Below are positions 54,903 through 64,000 of a stretch of DNA of 64,000 bases, in pieces. The stretch lies in assembly GCF_030345715.1 (NCBI RefSeq), contig NZ_JAUASX010000016.1, forward strand, positions 58,923 to 122,922, written 5' to 3'. This DNA comes from Solimonas sp. SE-A11 (lineage in GTDB: Bacteria > Pseudomonadota > Gammaproteobacteria > Nevskiales > Nevskiaceae). The notes under the pieces were generated by a model. The model saw only the letters and a program-made list of their open reading frames with translations. It was not told the DNA's origin and did not search any database. The translations under genes were made by a program, and so were the position numbers. Numbering within the stretch: position 1 is the first letter of the stretch; the number at the start of each line of letters is the position of its first letter.

Positions 54903-55868
54903 TCAGATGACGCCGTGGGCCTGCTGGTCGGCGTGATAGCTGCTGCGCACCATCGGGCCGCTGGCGACATGCTTGAAACCCATCTGCTCGCCGAGCACGC
55001 GCAGGCGCTCGAACTCGGTGGGATGCACGTAACGCGCCACCGGCAGGTGGTTGCGCGAGGGCTGCAGGTACTGGCCCAGCGTCAGCATGTCGACGTTGTG
55101 GGCGCGCAGATCACGCATGACCTGCTCGATCTCTTCGATCGTTTCCCCTAGGCCCAGCATCAGGCCGGACTTGGTCGGCACCTCGGGGTGCAGGCCCTTG
55201 AAGCGCTCCAGCAGGTCCAGCGACCACTCGTAGTCCGAGCCGGGGCGGGCCTGCTTGTAGAGGCGCGGCACGGTCTCGAGGTTGTGGTTGAAGACGTCGG
55301 GCGGTGTGTCGTTGAAGATCGCCAGCGCCGGGTCCATGCGGCCGCGAAAGTCGGGGACCAGCACCTCGATCTGCAGTGAGGGCGACAGCGCGCGGCTCTC
55401 GCGGATGCAGGCGGCGAAATGTGCTGCGCCGCCATCCCGCAGGTCGTCACGGTCCACACTGGTGATCACCACGTAGCGCAGGCGCATGTCGCGGATGGTC
55501 CTGGCCAGCTTGGCCGGCTCGTCTGCATCCAGCGGGTTGGGGCGACCGTGGGCGACGTCGCAGAACGGGCAGCGCCGGGTACAGATGGCACCCATGATCA
55601 TGAAGGTGGCCGTGCCCTTGCCGAAGCACTCGCCCAGGTTGGGGCAGCTGGCTTCCTCGCAGACCGTGTGCAGGTCGTTGTCGCGCAGGGCCTTCTTGAT
55701 GCGGGCCACCTCGGCGGACTCGCCCAGCTTGGCGCGGATCCACTCTGGCTTGCGCAGCAGGGTGGTGGAGGCCTCGATCTTGACCGGGATGCGCGCCATC
55801 TTGTCGGCGCCGCGCAGCTTCTCGCCCTGGACGATGGGTTTCACTGCGGGGGGAGGCGTGGTGCTCAT
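54903..55868 (-). CDS. lipA: Lipoyl synthase (LipA)
   Basis: 321-residue radical-SAM enzyme. The auxiliary 4Fe-4S cluster Cys are C70, C75 and C81 ([12 protein letters not shown]), and the radical-SAM cluster is C96, C100 and C103 (CTRRCPFC). It inserts two sulfur atoms into octanoyl groups placed by LipB. The ending [11 protein letters not shown] is typical of the family. lipB is about 46 kb away, so the two genes are not linked here. Confidence 0.96.
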   Translation of the reverse strand: MSTTPPPAVKPIVQGEKLRGADKMARIPVKIEASTTLLRKPEWIRAKLGESAEVARIKKALRDNDLHTVCEEASCPNLGECFGKGTATFMIMGAICTRRCPFCDVAHGRPNPLDADEPAKLARTIRDMRLRYVVITSVDRDDLRDGGAAHFAACIRESRALSPSLQIEVLVPDFRGRMDPALAIFNDTPPDVFNHNLETVPRLYKQARPGSDYEWSLDLLERFKGLHPEVPTKSGLMLGLGETIEEIEQVMRDLRAHNVDMLTLGQYLQPSRNHLPVARYVHPTEFERLRVLGEQMGFKHVASGPMVRSSYHADQQAHGVI

Positions 55869-55949
55869 GGGCGCTCGGGGATGAACCTGGGCCCTATTTT
55901 ACAGCCCTTTGGGACAAGGGCGGCCCCACCCCGCCCAAAGGGCGGATTC

Positions 55950-56723
55950 TCAGGCTACTGCGGCTTCTTCCAGGGGCAGTTCGGCCAGCGGCAGGCCCGG
56001 GCTGACCCGGTCCCGCACGGCGGCCTGGGCGGCGGCGCAGAGGCTGTCGCGGTCCATGCCCTGGGACTGGATGGGGCGGCAGTAGGTCACCTCGGCCACC
56101 AGCTCCGGGGTGCGCAGGATGCGCAGGATGTGGCTGATCAGGTCGTCGTCGCCGATGAAGGGGGCCACGGCGGCTCCGTCCGGGGCGCGGCCGTAGCGGA
56201 TCGCCACCGGCTGCACCGGGCAGCAGGCTTCAATGGCGGCGCCGAACAGGCGCGGGTGGAAGGGCAGCACGTCGCGGCCGTCGGTGGTGGTGCCTTCCGG
56301 GAACACGGTGATGTTGCCGCCGGACTGCAGATGCGGCACCAGCTGGTTCAGCAGGGGGCGGGCGCCGCCCTTGCCGCGGCGGATGTAGAAGGTGCCGGAG
56401 GCCTCGGCCAGCATCCCCGCCACCGGCCAGTCGCGCACCTCGGACTTGGACAGGAAGTGGGTGGCTTCGCAGGCGCCGATCAGCGGGATGTCCAGCCAGG
56501 AGACATGGTTGGCCACCGTGAAGCGGGCCCCCGTGGCCGGCTGGCCGCTGACGAACAGGCGGATGTTCAGGATCTCCAGCAGGATGCCGGTCCACCAGTG
56601 CATCAGGCGCGGGCCGTGCAGCCGGCGCGTGAAGTCCAGGCGCACCGCCGCCGCCAGCGCCAGGCCCACCGCGAGGTGGATGACCAGGCGCAGGCCGCGC
56701 AGCCAGGCGATCGCCGTGTTCAT
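55950..56723 (-). CDS. olsA: Lyso-ornithine-lipid O-acyltransferase (PlsC family)
   Basis: 257 residues from the ATG at 56723. An N-terminal membrane helix (about 12-28) precedes the PlsC motifs NHVSWLD (NHX4D) and FPEGTTTDGR. In known pathways OlsA adds the second acyl chain to lyso-ornithine lipid made by OlsB; that role is taken from the adjacent olsB gene, 11 bp upstream. Alternatively it could be a lysophosphatidic-acid acyltransferase. The upstream open frame overlaps olsB and is not coding. Confidence 0.85.
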   Translation of the reverse strand: MNTAIAWLRGLRLVIHLAVGLALAAAVRLDFTRRLHGPRLMHWWTGILLEILNIRLFVSGQPATGARFTVANHVSWLDIPLIGACEATHFLSKSEVRDWPVAGMLAEASGTFYIRRGKGGARPLLNQLVPHLQSGGNITVFPEGTTTDGRDVLPFHPRLFGAAIEACCPVQPVAIRYGRAPDGAAVAPFIGDDDLISHILRILRTPELVAEVTYCRPIQSQGMDRDSLCAAAQAAVRDRVSPGLPLAELPLEEAAVA

Positions 56724-56734
56724 GCGGTGGCGGC

Positions 56735-57523
56735 TCAGGCGTGGCCAGCCGCGACAGGAGCGGCCTCCTCGGCGCCCTTGCCGAGGAAGTGGCGCGCGTA
56801 GCGCGGGTGCAGGTCCGTCACGTTCAGCAGCATGAACACGTCGGCGCAGTTGAAGTCCTGGTCCCAGTAGGGTTCGCCGCAAGCCTTGGCGCCCAGGCTG
56901 AGGTAGGCCTTGAGCAGCGGCGGCAGCTTGGGCTTCTCGGTGGGGCGGGCATCGGCTGCCGGCAGCGTGACGTAGGGACGCACGTGCTGGCCGGCCGGCG
57001 CCAGGTACTTGCCGCGGATCTGGTCGAGGATCGCGTGCGCGGTGGCGCCGCCGTCTTCCAGGCCGATCGAGGCGCAGCCGAACAGGTAGTCGTAGCCTTC
57101 GTTGGTGATGTAGGCGGCGATACCCTGCCACAGCGTGGCGATCACCGCGCCGCTGCGGTACTCCGCGTCCACGCAGGTGCGGCCGATCTCCATCACGCGG
57201 CCCGGCAGGCCGTTGATCATGTCCAGGTCGAACTCGCCGGCCGAGTAGAAGCCGCCGGCCAGGGCCGCGCGGTCGTCGGTGAGGATGCGCGTGCAGGCGA
57301 TGATGCGGCCGGATTCCAGTTCGCGGACATACAGGTGACGGCAGTACGCATCGAACCGGTCGCGATCGACGCCTTCGGCGCCGCTGTCGATCTGGGCGCC
57401 GAGCTCGCCGGCGAAGATCCGGTAGCGCAGCTGCTGGGTTTCCAGCACTTCTTCCGCGGTCTCCGCAAAGCCCAGTTCAAAGCGGGGCTTGCGAGGCAGG
57501 TCACCATCGATGATTGCGGACAT
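56735..57523 (-). CDS. olsB: Ornithine-acyl-ACP N-acyltransferase (OlsB)
   Basis: 262 residues of the acetyltransferase-like OlsB family: QQLRYRIFAGELGAQ near the N terminus, DAYCRHLYVRE, MEIGRTCVDAEYRSGAVIATLWQGIAAY and GCASIGLEDG. It joins a 3-hydroxyacyl chain from ACP to ornithine, the first step to phosphorus-free ornithine lipids, which often accumulate under phosphate limitation. The ribosome-binding site is enclosed in a 9-bp hairpin (57527-57553). Confidence 0.88.
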   Translation of the reverse strand: MSAIIDGDLPRKPRFELGFAETAEEVLETQQLRYRIFAGELGAQIDSGAEGVDRDRFDAYCRHLYVRELESGRIIACTRILTDDRAALAGGFYSAGEFDLDMINGLPGRVMEIGRTCVDAEYRSGAVIATLWQGIAAYITNEGYDYLFGCASIGLEDGGATAHAILDQIRGKYLAPAGQHVRPYVTLPAADARPTEKPKLPPLLKAYLSLGAKACGEPYWDQDFNCADVFMLLNVTDLHPRYARHFLGKGAEEAAPVAAGHA

Positions 57524-57526
57524 TCC

Positions 57527-57553
57527 GTTCGCTCCTATTTTGACGGAGCGAAC
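57527..57553 (-). promoter_or_regulatory. Hairpin enclosing the olsB ribosome-binding site
   Basis: On the olsB mRNA, GTTCGCTCC (57553-57545), a 9-nt AT-rich loop GTCAAAATA and GGAGCGAAC (57535-57527) form a perfect 9-bp stem. The GGAG in its right arm is the Shine-Dalgarno sequence, 8 nt before the ATG at 57523. Opening the stem would be needed for translation. Confidence 0.7.
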
Positions 57554-57592
57554 TCTATGAACCGCGCGTTGAAGCTGTATTACGGCGTCATG

Positions 57593-60112
57593 TCAGTTCG
57601 GTGACGCTGGAGTCCATTCCGGCGATGCCTCCGGCGCGGTCCAGGTGAGACCGTGCAGGCGCGAAAGAGAGACCGGGTCCGACAGCAACAAGTTGCGTTC
57701 GGCGTCGTTCAGGCCCGAGGGACCCCGGGCCAGTGCTTTTTGCACGAGCAGGCTGCGATGGCGCCGCATCTCTTCCGGCTGCATTTCGCGCGGCATGCCG
57801 AAGGCGCAGGACAGGGCGTTGACCCGTGGGTCGGTCACCGCTAGGCGGAAGTCCGGCGGCTCGGTGCTGTTGCGGCGCAGGCCGGCGCGCAACCAGCGCA
57901 GTTCGCGCGGCGGGAAGGATTCCTCCGGGATCAGGAACAGGCGACGCTGGCGGAACCAGCGGCCGATGCTGGAGCGCGAGCTCCACACCGACACCGGGAT
58001 GGCGATCACCAGGCTGCCGACCACCGGCAACAGCCACCACAGGAAGTCCTTGTCCAGGGTGTAGACATAGTAGCCCCAGCCCAGGCCCAGCACGGTGCCC
58101 AGGCCGTGGCGCTTGATCGCCTCGCCCCAGGGGGTGGCGGCGTCGTCGCGCGGCGGTGATTTCCACTGCACGGCGAAGCCCAGCAGGGCGCCGAGCACGT
58201 AGCGTGCATGGAACAGCATGCGCACCGGTGCCAGCACGGCGGAGAACAGCATCTCGAGCAGCAGGCTGGCGCCCAGGCGCCCGGGGCCACCGTGCAGCCG
58301 CAGGTCCTGGCGCCGGAACAGGATCAGTACGGCACTGAGGATCTTGGGCAGGAACAGCAGCGTCATGGTGGCGCCGAACAGGCGCATGGCCCATTCCGGG
58401 TGCCATTCCGGCCAGTTGGGGAACAGCTGGTAGGGCTCGGTGAAGTACTGCGGTTCCACGTGCACGCTCATCGCCAGCGCGGCGGTGGACAGGATCAGCA
58501 GCAGGAACCACAGCGGCGCCGACAGGTAAGCCATGACGCCGGTCATGAACACGGCGCGGTGGGCCGGGTGCAGGCCCGAGGTGAAGAACAGGCGGAAGTT
58601 CTGCAGATTGCCCTGGCACCAGCGCTGGTCGCGCTTGAGCTCGTCGAGCAGGGCGGGGGGCATTTCCTCGTAGGAGCCCGGCAGGTCGTAGGCGATCCAC
58701 ACCGACCAGCCGGCGCGGCGCATCAGGGCAGCCTCAACGAAGTCGTGCGACATGATGGCGCCGGACAGCGCGCCCTTGCCCGGCAGGCTGCCGAGGGCGC
58801 AGTGCTTCATGAACGGCGCCACGCGGATGATGGCGTTGTGGCCCCAGTAGTGGCTCTCGCCCAGTTGCCAGAAATGCAGGCCCGAGGTGAACAGCGGGCC
58901 GTAGACGCGGGTGGCGAACTGCTGGATGCGCGCATACAGCGTCTCGCGCCCCGCGGCACGCGGCGCGGTCTGGATGATGCCGGCCCCGGGGTTGGCCTCC
59001 ATCAACTGCACCAGGCGCTTGAGGCAGTCGCCGGACATCACGCTGTCGGCGTCCAGGATGATCATGTAGCGGTACAGGCTGCCCCAGCGGCGGCACCAGT
59101 CGGCGACGTTGCCGGCCTTCTTCTTGATGCGATGGCGGCGCAGGCGATAGAAGATGTGGCCGAAGCCATTAACCTCGCGGCACAGCTTGAGCCAGGCATC
59201 CAACTCGGCGACGCGCACATCGGCCTTGGAGGTGTCGCTGAGGATGTAGAAGTCGAAGTGCTCGCGCACGCCGGCGCGGGCCAGCGAGTCGTAGGTGGCG
59301 CGCAGGCCGGCGAACACCCGCACCACGTCCTCGTTGCAGATCGGCACCAGGATCGCGGTGCGCGCCTTGGGCGGCAGCGGGGCCTCCGGCGCCGCCGAGG
59401 CCGAGATGGCGTACTTGTCCTTGCCCCACAGCAGCACCCAGAAGCCCATCATCGCGGTCCAGAAGCCGGCCGAGATCCAGGCGAACAGCACGGCGTAGAC
59501 CACCAGCAGGGCCATCTCCAGGGTGTGGCGGCCGTGGTAGGGCAGCACCGCCATCATGAAGTAGCTGGCGATATAGGTCTGGGCCAGCACCAGGCCCAGC
59601 AGCAGCAGGCGACGGTTGCGGCCAGCGTTGCGCCAGGGTGCCTGCGTCACCGGGGAGTCGGGCACGAAGGGTTCGTCGCGCGACTGCAGATGCGGCTTTT
59701 CACGGCCCAGGCGGTCACCCAGCCAGTGCCAGAGGCGGCGCAGGGGACTGCGATCCCAGGGGCGGGGCACCATCGAGGCGCGGCGCATCGGCGGGGTGGT
59801 GACCAGGCGCATGCGGCCATGCCGGTCATGCTGGAAGGCATGCCCCAGGGCCTCGTCGCCACGGCGTGGGTGATCGGCGCCCAGGCGCTGCAGGCGGGCC
59901 TCCAGCGAACTCAGCGAGGGAGTGTCCGGCTGCGCGGGCTCACCGCCCAGGGCTTCATGCAGTTCGCTGAACACCGCGGCGGCGTCGGGCGTGGGGTGGC
60001 GCCGCAGCAGGGCGTCGGCGCGGATCCGCAGCCGTTCGGCCTCCTCCGGCGCCAGCGGCAGGCGGGAGAGGTAGTCGTCGACTCGGGTGCGCAGCGACTC
60101 GGCGTCCATCAC
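57593..60112 (-). CDS. opgH: OpgH (MdoH) glucan glucosyltransferase
   Basis: 839 residues: cytoplasmic N terminus, membrane helices (about 172-238), a GT2 catalytic domain with ILVPICNEDVVRVFAGL, DADSVM (D-x-D) and QRWCQGNLQN (Q-x-x-R-W), then further membrane helices (about 505-700) and a cytoplasmic tail. It makes and exports the beta-1,2 backbone of osmoregulated periplasmic glucans; in some bacteria it also links nutrient status to cell size through FtsZ. It starts 18 bp after opgG. Confidence 0.95.
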   Translation of the reverse strand: MMDAESLRTRVDDYLSRLPLAPEEAERLRIRADALLRRHPTPDAAAVFSELHEALGGEPAQPDTPSLSSLEARLQRLGADHPRRGDEALGHAFQHDRHGRMRLVTTPPMRRASMVPRPWDRSPLRRLWHWLGDRLGREKPHLQSRDEPFVPDSPVTQAPWRNAGRNRRLLLLGLVLAQTYIASYFMMAVLPYHGRHTLEMALLVVYAVLFAWISAGFWTAMMGFWVLLWGKDKYAISASAAPEAPLPPKARTAILVPICNEDVVRVFAGLRATYDSLARAGVREHFDFYILSDTSKADVRVAELDAWLKLCREVNGFGHIFYRLRRHRIKKKAGNVADWCRRWGSLYRYMIILDADSVMSGDCLKRLVQLMEANPGAGIIQTAPRAAGRETLYARIQQFATRVYGPLFTSGLHFWQLGESHYWGHNAIIRVAPFMKHCALGSLPGKGALSGAIMSHDFVEAALMRRAGWSVWIAYDLPGSYEEMPPALLDELKRDQRWCQGNLQNFRLFFTSGLHPAHRAVFMTGVMAYLSAPLWFLLLILSTAALAMSVHVEPQYFTEPYQLFPNWPEWHPEWAMRLFGATMTLLFLPKILSAVLILFRRQDLRLHGGPGRLGASLLLEMLFSAVLAPVRMLFHARYVLGALLGFAVQWKSPPRDDAATPWGEAIKRHGLGTVLGLGWGYYVYTLDKDFLWWLLPVVGSLVIAIPVSVWSSRSSIGRWFRQRRLFLIPEESFPPRELRWLRAGLRRNSTEPPDFRLAVTDPRVNALSCAFGMPREMQPEEMRRHRSLLVQKALARGPSGLNDAERNLLLSDPVSLSRLHGLTWTAPEASPEWTPASPN

Positions 60113-60130
60113 GTGTGGATTCCGTAGCCC

Positions 60131-61648
60131 TTACTTCGGCTCGCCCGGCAGGATGTAGCTCCAGGTTTCGGAGAGCGTGTCCTTGTCGTTGCGCAGCACG
60201 GCGCGCATCTCCAGAGGCTTCTCCGGGTCCTGGCGCTTCACGCGCAGACTGATGCGCCAGCCGCCGGTGACGTTGTTGCGGTAGGTCTGGCGCTCCAGTA
60301 GTTCGCCGTTATCCCCCACCCAGATGCCGCCGACCAGCTTGGCGTCGTTCGGCAGGTCCGGCAGCGCGCCGCCCTCGAAGTCCACATGGAAGCGGATGCT
60401 GTCGTCGGGGCCGCGCATCAGGCCATGGCCGAAGCGGGACTGCACCACGCGGGCCAGGCATTCCGGCCGGGTTTCCTTGTTCTTCTGCCAGTGCAGCGTG
60501 TACTCCAGGTCCAGTGGCTTGCCCGGTGAGGGCAGTTGCTCCGGCACCCAGTAGGCCACGATGTTGTCGTTGGTCTCGTCCGGCGTGGGAATCTGCACCA
60601 GTTCCACCCGGCCCGGCCCCCAGTTGCCCTTGGGTTCCACCCAGGCGCTGGGGCGCATTTCGTAGTGCGCCTCCAGGTCCTCGTAACGCTTGAAGTCGCG
60701 GTCACGCTGCATCAGGCCGTAGCCCTTGGGGCCGCTGGTGCCGAATGAGGTGATCAGCAGGCGCCGCGGATTGGACAGCGGGCGCCACAGCCATTCCTTG
60801 TCGGTCTGCACCAGCAGGCCGTCGGAATCGTGGACCTCGGGGCGGTAGTCGGCATTCTGGTTGGGCTGGTTCTCGCCGAACAGGAACATGCTGGTCAGCG
60901 GGGCGACGCCGAGCTTGCCGACCTCTTCGCGCAGGTAGATGCGGCTCTTTACCTCGATCTGCGTGGTCTCGCCCGGCTTGATGCGGAACTGGTAGGCGCC
61001 GGCCAGGCGCTTGGAGTCCAGCAGCGCGTAGATCGTCAGCTCCTGGTCCCCGGTCTTGGGGGCCTGCACCCAGAACTCGTTGAAGTGCGGGAATTCCTCG
61101 CCGGACATCAGCCCGGTATCCACCGCCAGCGCGCGGGCCGACAGGCCGTAGCGCTGGCCCTTGCCCAGGGCGCGGAAGTAGCTGGCGCCCAGGAAGACGA
61201 TCAGCTCGTCCTTGTAGGCCTTGGAGTTCAGCGGGAAGTGCGCGCGAAAGCCCGCGTAGCCCAGGTCCTTGAACTTGGACTTGTCGATGTTGTTGCGGCC
61301 GTAGTCGAAGTAATCCGGGTTGAAGCGGAACGGCGTGACGCCCTGCGCCGTGACCAGGTTGATCTTCACCTCCTGGTTGTAATACAGCCCGGGGTGGAAG
61401 AACTGCAGTTCGAACGGCAGCTTGGCCTTGCGCCACAGCGACTGGTCCTGCTTGAAGCGGATGTCGCGGTACTGGTCGTAGCCCAGGTCGGCCAGTTCCT
61501 TGGGCAGCCGGGTGTCCGGCTTCTCGTAGGAGCGCTCGGAGAGCGTCTGCGCTCGGCGTGCGACGTCGTTGAAACTGAACGCCTGCGCCGGCCCGGCCAG
61601 TGCCAGGGCGAGGAGCATGGTCAGCAGGCAGCGGGGCAGGGTCGGCAT
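60131..61648 (-). CDS. opgG: OpgG (MdoG) periplasmic glucan biosynthesis protein
   Basis: 505 residues with a signal peptide (cleavage after AQA) and the OpgG fold: VARRAQTLSERSYEKP, PFELQFFHPGLYY, FPLNSKAYKDELIVFLGASYF and RPSAWVEPKGNWGPGRVELV. In the periplasm it shapes or branches the glucan backbone made by OpgH; recent structural work on the family shows beta-1,2-glucanase activity. First of the opgGH operon. Confidence 0.95.
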   Translation of the reverse strand: MPTLPRCLLTMLLALALAGPAQAFSFNDVARRAQTLSERSYEKPDTRLPKELADLGYDQYRDIRFKQDQSLWRKAKLPFELQFFHPGLYYNQEVKINLVTAQGVTPFRFNPDYFDYGRNNIDKSKFKDLGYAGFRAHFPLNSKAYKDELIVFLGASYFRALGKGQRYGLSARALAVDTGLMSGEEFPHFNEFWVQAPKTGDQELTIYALLDSKRLAGAYQFRIKPGETTQIEVKSRIYLREEVGKLGVAPLTSMFLFGENQPNQNADYRPEVHDSDGLLVQTDKEWLWRPLSNPRRLLITSFGTSGPKGYGLMQRDRDFKRYEDLEAHYEMRPSAWVEPKGNWGPGRVELVQIPTPDETNDNIVAYWVPEQLPSPGKPLDLEYTLHWQKNKETRPECLARVVQSRFGHGLMRGPDDSIRFHVDFEGGALPDLPNDAKLVGGIWVGDNGELLERQTYRNNVTGGWRISLRVKRQDPEKPLEMRAVLRNDKDTLSETWSYILPGEPK

Positions 61649-61765
61649 CAGGTTGGGGCTGGCTAAGATCCGGGGTTTGCGGGCGATTCTAAAAGAACGC
61701 AGGAGATTGCAGGTTGCGGCCTTGCTCCGGGCTTAACGCGGCCCGCCCGGCGCACGAGCCTTGGC

Positions 61766-62455
61766 TCACTCCGCGTCCCCGGCTTCCCCCGGTTCCTCGC
61801 CGCCAGCGCCGCCGTCGGCGGGGAGCAGGCCCTTGAGACGGTTGACCAGCAGGCAGAACAGATCGGCGGTCTTCTCGGCGTCGTAGATCGCCGAGTGTGC
61901 CTCGCTCTGGTCGTGGCCGAGTCCGGCCAGCTGCAGCGAGCGTGCCAGCACGGTCTGGCCCAGCATCGCGCCGGCCAGGGTCACGGTGTCGAAGGCCGAG
62001 AAGGGGTGGAAGGGGCTGCGCTTGATGCCGGTGCGGGCAATGGCGGCATTGAGGAAGCCCAGGTCGAAATGGGCGTTGTGGCCGACCAGGATGGCGCGGG
62101 TGCAGCCGTTCTCCGACACCGCCTGGCGGATCGGCTTGAAGATATGGGCCAGGGCCTCGGTCTCCGGCCGTGCCAGGCGCAGAGGGTTGTCCACCTTGAT
62201 GCCGTTGATCTCCATCGACGCCTTCTCCAGGTTGGCGCCGGGGAAGGGGGTGACATGGGAGAACACGGTCTGGCGCCGCACCAGGTCACCGTTCTCGTCC
62301 ACGCCCAGGATCACGGCGGCGATCTCCAGCAGGGCGTCGGTCTGGGCGTTGAACCCGCCGGTCTCCACGTCCACCACCACGGGCAGGAAGCCGCGGAAGC
62401 GATGGCCGAGCTTGGGCGGCCGGGGGGAGGGGGCAGGGGCGGTCTGATCGTTCAA
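61766..62455 (-). CDS. rnt: Ribonuclease T
   Basis: 229 residues. The DEDDh exonuclease residues are visible: [20 protein letters not shown] and the final [18 protein letters not shown]. The gamma-specific RNase T basic patch (LHNDFLG-type region) is not identical here. It trims tRNA CCA ends and the 3' ends of stable RNAs. Divergent from argG across 168 bp. An Ala/Gly/Glu-rich C-terminal tail is present. Confidence 0.94.
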   Translation of the reverse strand: MNDQTAPAPSPRPPKLGHRFRGFLPVVVDVETGGFNAQTDALLEIAAVILGVDENGDLVRRQTVFSHVTPFPGANLEKASMEINGIKVDNPLRLARPETEALAHIFKPIRQAVSENGCTRAILVGHNAHFDLGFLNAAIARTGIKRSPFHPFSAFDTVTLAGAMLGQTVLARSLQLAGLGHDQSEAHSAIYDAEKTADLFCLLVNRLKGLLPADGGAGGEEPGEAGDAE

Positions 62456-62623
62456 GTTGGGTTCCAGATAGGGCGTGCGCGGACCTTCGGGGACGCGCGG
62501 TCCGGTATTTTCCCCGATTCCGGGGGCGCCGTGGGGTGGCGTCTGCGTCTGGCGGCCCCCTTCCGGTCAAATTTCAGGCAAAATCCGCGCGCTTTTTCCT
62601 CGATCCCGGTTCAAGAAGAAACC
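62456..62623. promoter_or_regulatory. Divergent region between rnt and argG
   Basis: 168 bp. Near argG the sequence turns AT-richer and contains GTCAAATTTCAGGCAAAAT, where GCAAAAT could be a -10 box; no standard -35 or clear ARG-box pair was recognised by eye. Confidence 0.35.
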
Positions 62624-63838
<1,215 letters not shown>

Positions 63839-63850
63839 AGGCACCATAGT

Positions 63851-63886
63851 CCCCTCTCCCGCTTGCGGGAGAGGGCTAGGGAGAGC
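63851..63886 (+). repeat. CCCTCTCCC/GGGAGAGGG hairpin repeat, copy D
   Basis: 36 bp: CCCCTCTCCC, GCTTGC, GGGAGAGGG, then CTAGGGAGAG. Compared with copy A it stops before the final GGGG run, at the point where the IS110-family end begins. Confidence 0.85.
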
Positions 63887-63893
63887 AACTGTC

Positions 63894-64000
63894 TTAAGGG
63901 GTCGCCAGTTCGGTCTGTTGGAGGAGGAGTTCGTCTCGACGCCTGGCATTGAGGATCACCAGGAGTTTGCGCATGCAGGCGACCAGGGCGACCTTGCCGG
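63894..64000 (-). CDS. C-terminal end of an IS110-family transposase (partial)
   Basis: The minus strand reads GKVALVACMRKLLVILNA and then RRRDELLLQQTELATP before the TAA at 63896-63894. The first stretch is the highly conserved C-terminal helix of IS110/IS116/IS902 transposases (DEDD recombinases guided by a bridge RNA). Only the last 34 residues lie in the window, so whether the element is intact cannot be told. The gene points toward argG and ends 8 bp from hairpin repeat copy D. Confidence 0.85.
   Translation of the reverse strand, partial: GKVALVACMRKLLVILNARRRDELLLQQTELATP

Noticed and set aside
58208..60127. 639-codon frame antisense to opgH
   Set aside because: It has Gln/His/Ala/Gly-rich shadow composition and lies opposite a well-conserved glycosyltransferase.

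Overview
The window is a 64-kb stretch of GC-rich chromosome from what is most likely a gammaproteobacterium. RNase T, Mpl, OpgGH, Hsp33, PurU and the AcnD/PrpF form of the methylcitrate cycle all point that way. The GC richness and the many intergenic hairpin repeats suggest Xanthomonadales/Nevskiales-like bacteria; that rank is an inference. Nearly all of the sequence is single-copy housekeeping DNA with short spacers. There is no rRNA and no CRISPR array. One tRNA gene is present, and the window ends inside an IS110-family transposase.

Layout. 1-3800 (+): end of an aldehyde dehydrogenase gene, an enoyl-CoA hydratase/isomerase, a one-domain LuxR-type protein and an AraC-type regulator. 3997-17788 (all -): a long cell-envelope block. 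Read in transcription order it is mreB, mreC, mreD, mrdA, rodA, mltB, rlpA, dacC, lipB, then mlaFEDCB and mlaA (elongasome, septal and peptidoglycan enzymes, then retrograde phospholipid transport). 17907-24640 (+): gatCAB, hslO, a SET-domain protein and a membrane histidine kinase. 24637-25496 (-): two small lipoproteins. 25611-29239 (+): a four-gene cassette (DUF1295 membrane protein, cyclopropane-synthase-like methyltransferase, metallo-beta-lactamase-fold hydrolase, unknown exported protein) that looks like a lipid-modification unit. 29311-30180: purU.

30244-38444: the methylcitrate cycle. prpB, prpC, acnD and prpF lie on the minus strand, divergent from the sigma-54 activator gene prpR. 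The intergenic region carries a candidate sigma-54 promoter, an IHF-like site and a cluster of TGAAACA half-sites. A DUF559 nuclease gene bracketed by inverted hairpin repeats sits between acnD and prpF and looks like an insertion. 38696-42083: fabH, a LOG-family protein, a small acidic protein, yjbQ, tRNA-Ala(CGC) and a DUF2383 protein. 42427-47018: a four-gene Csu-type (archaic chaperone-usher) pilus operon. 47267-51766: argD, rnd, a small membrane protein and mpl. 51876-54413: a lipoprotein made of three DUF4394 units. 54487-57523 (-): an acidic protein, lipA, and the ornithine-lipid genes olsA and olsB. 57593-61648 (-): opgH and opgG. 61766-63838: rnt (-) and argG (+), followed by the IS110-family transposase end.

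The most unusual content lies between the genes. At least five kinds of hairpin-forming repeat occur, mostly at the 3' ends of genes and several overlapping stop codons. One of them, a CCCTCTCCC...GGGAGAGGG hairpin, occurs four times: two copies bracket the DUF559 gene in inverted orientation and one abuts the IS110-family element. A separate 9-bp hairpin encloses the ribosome-binding site of olsB.
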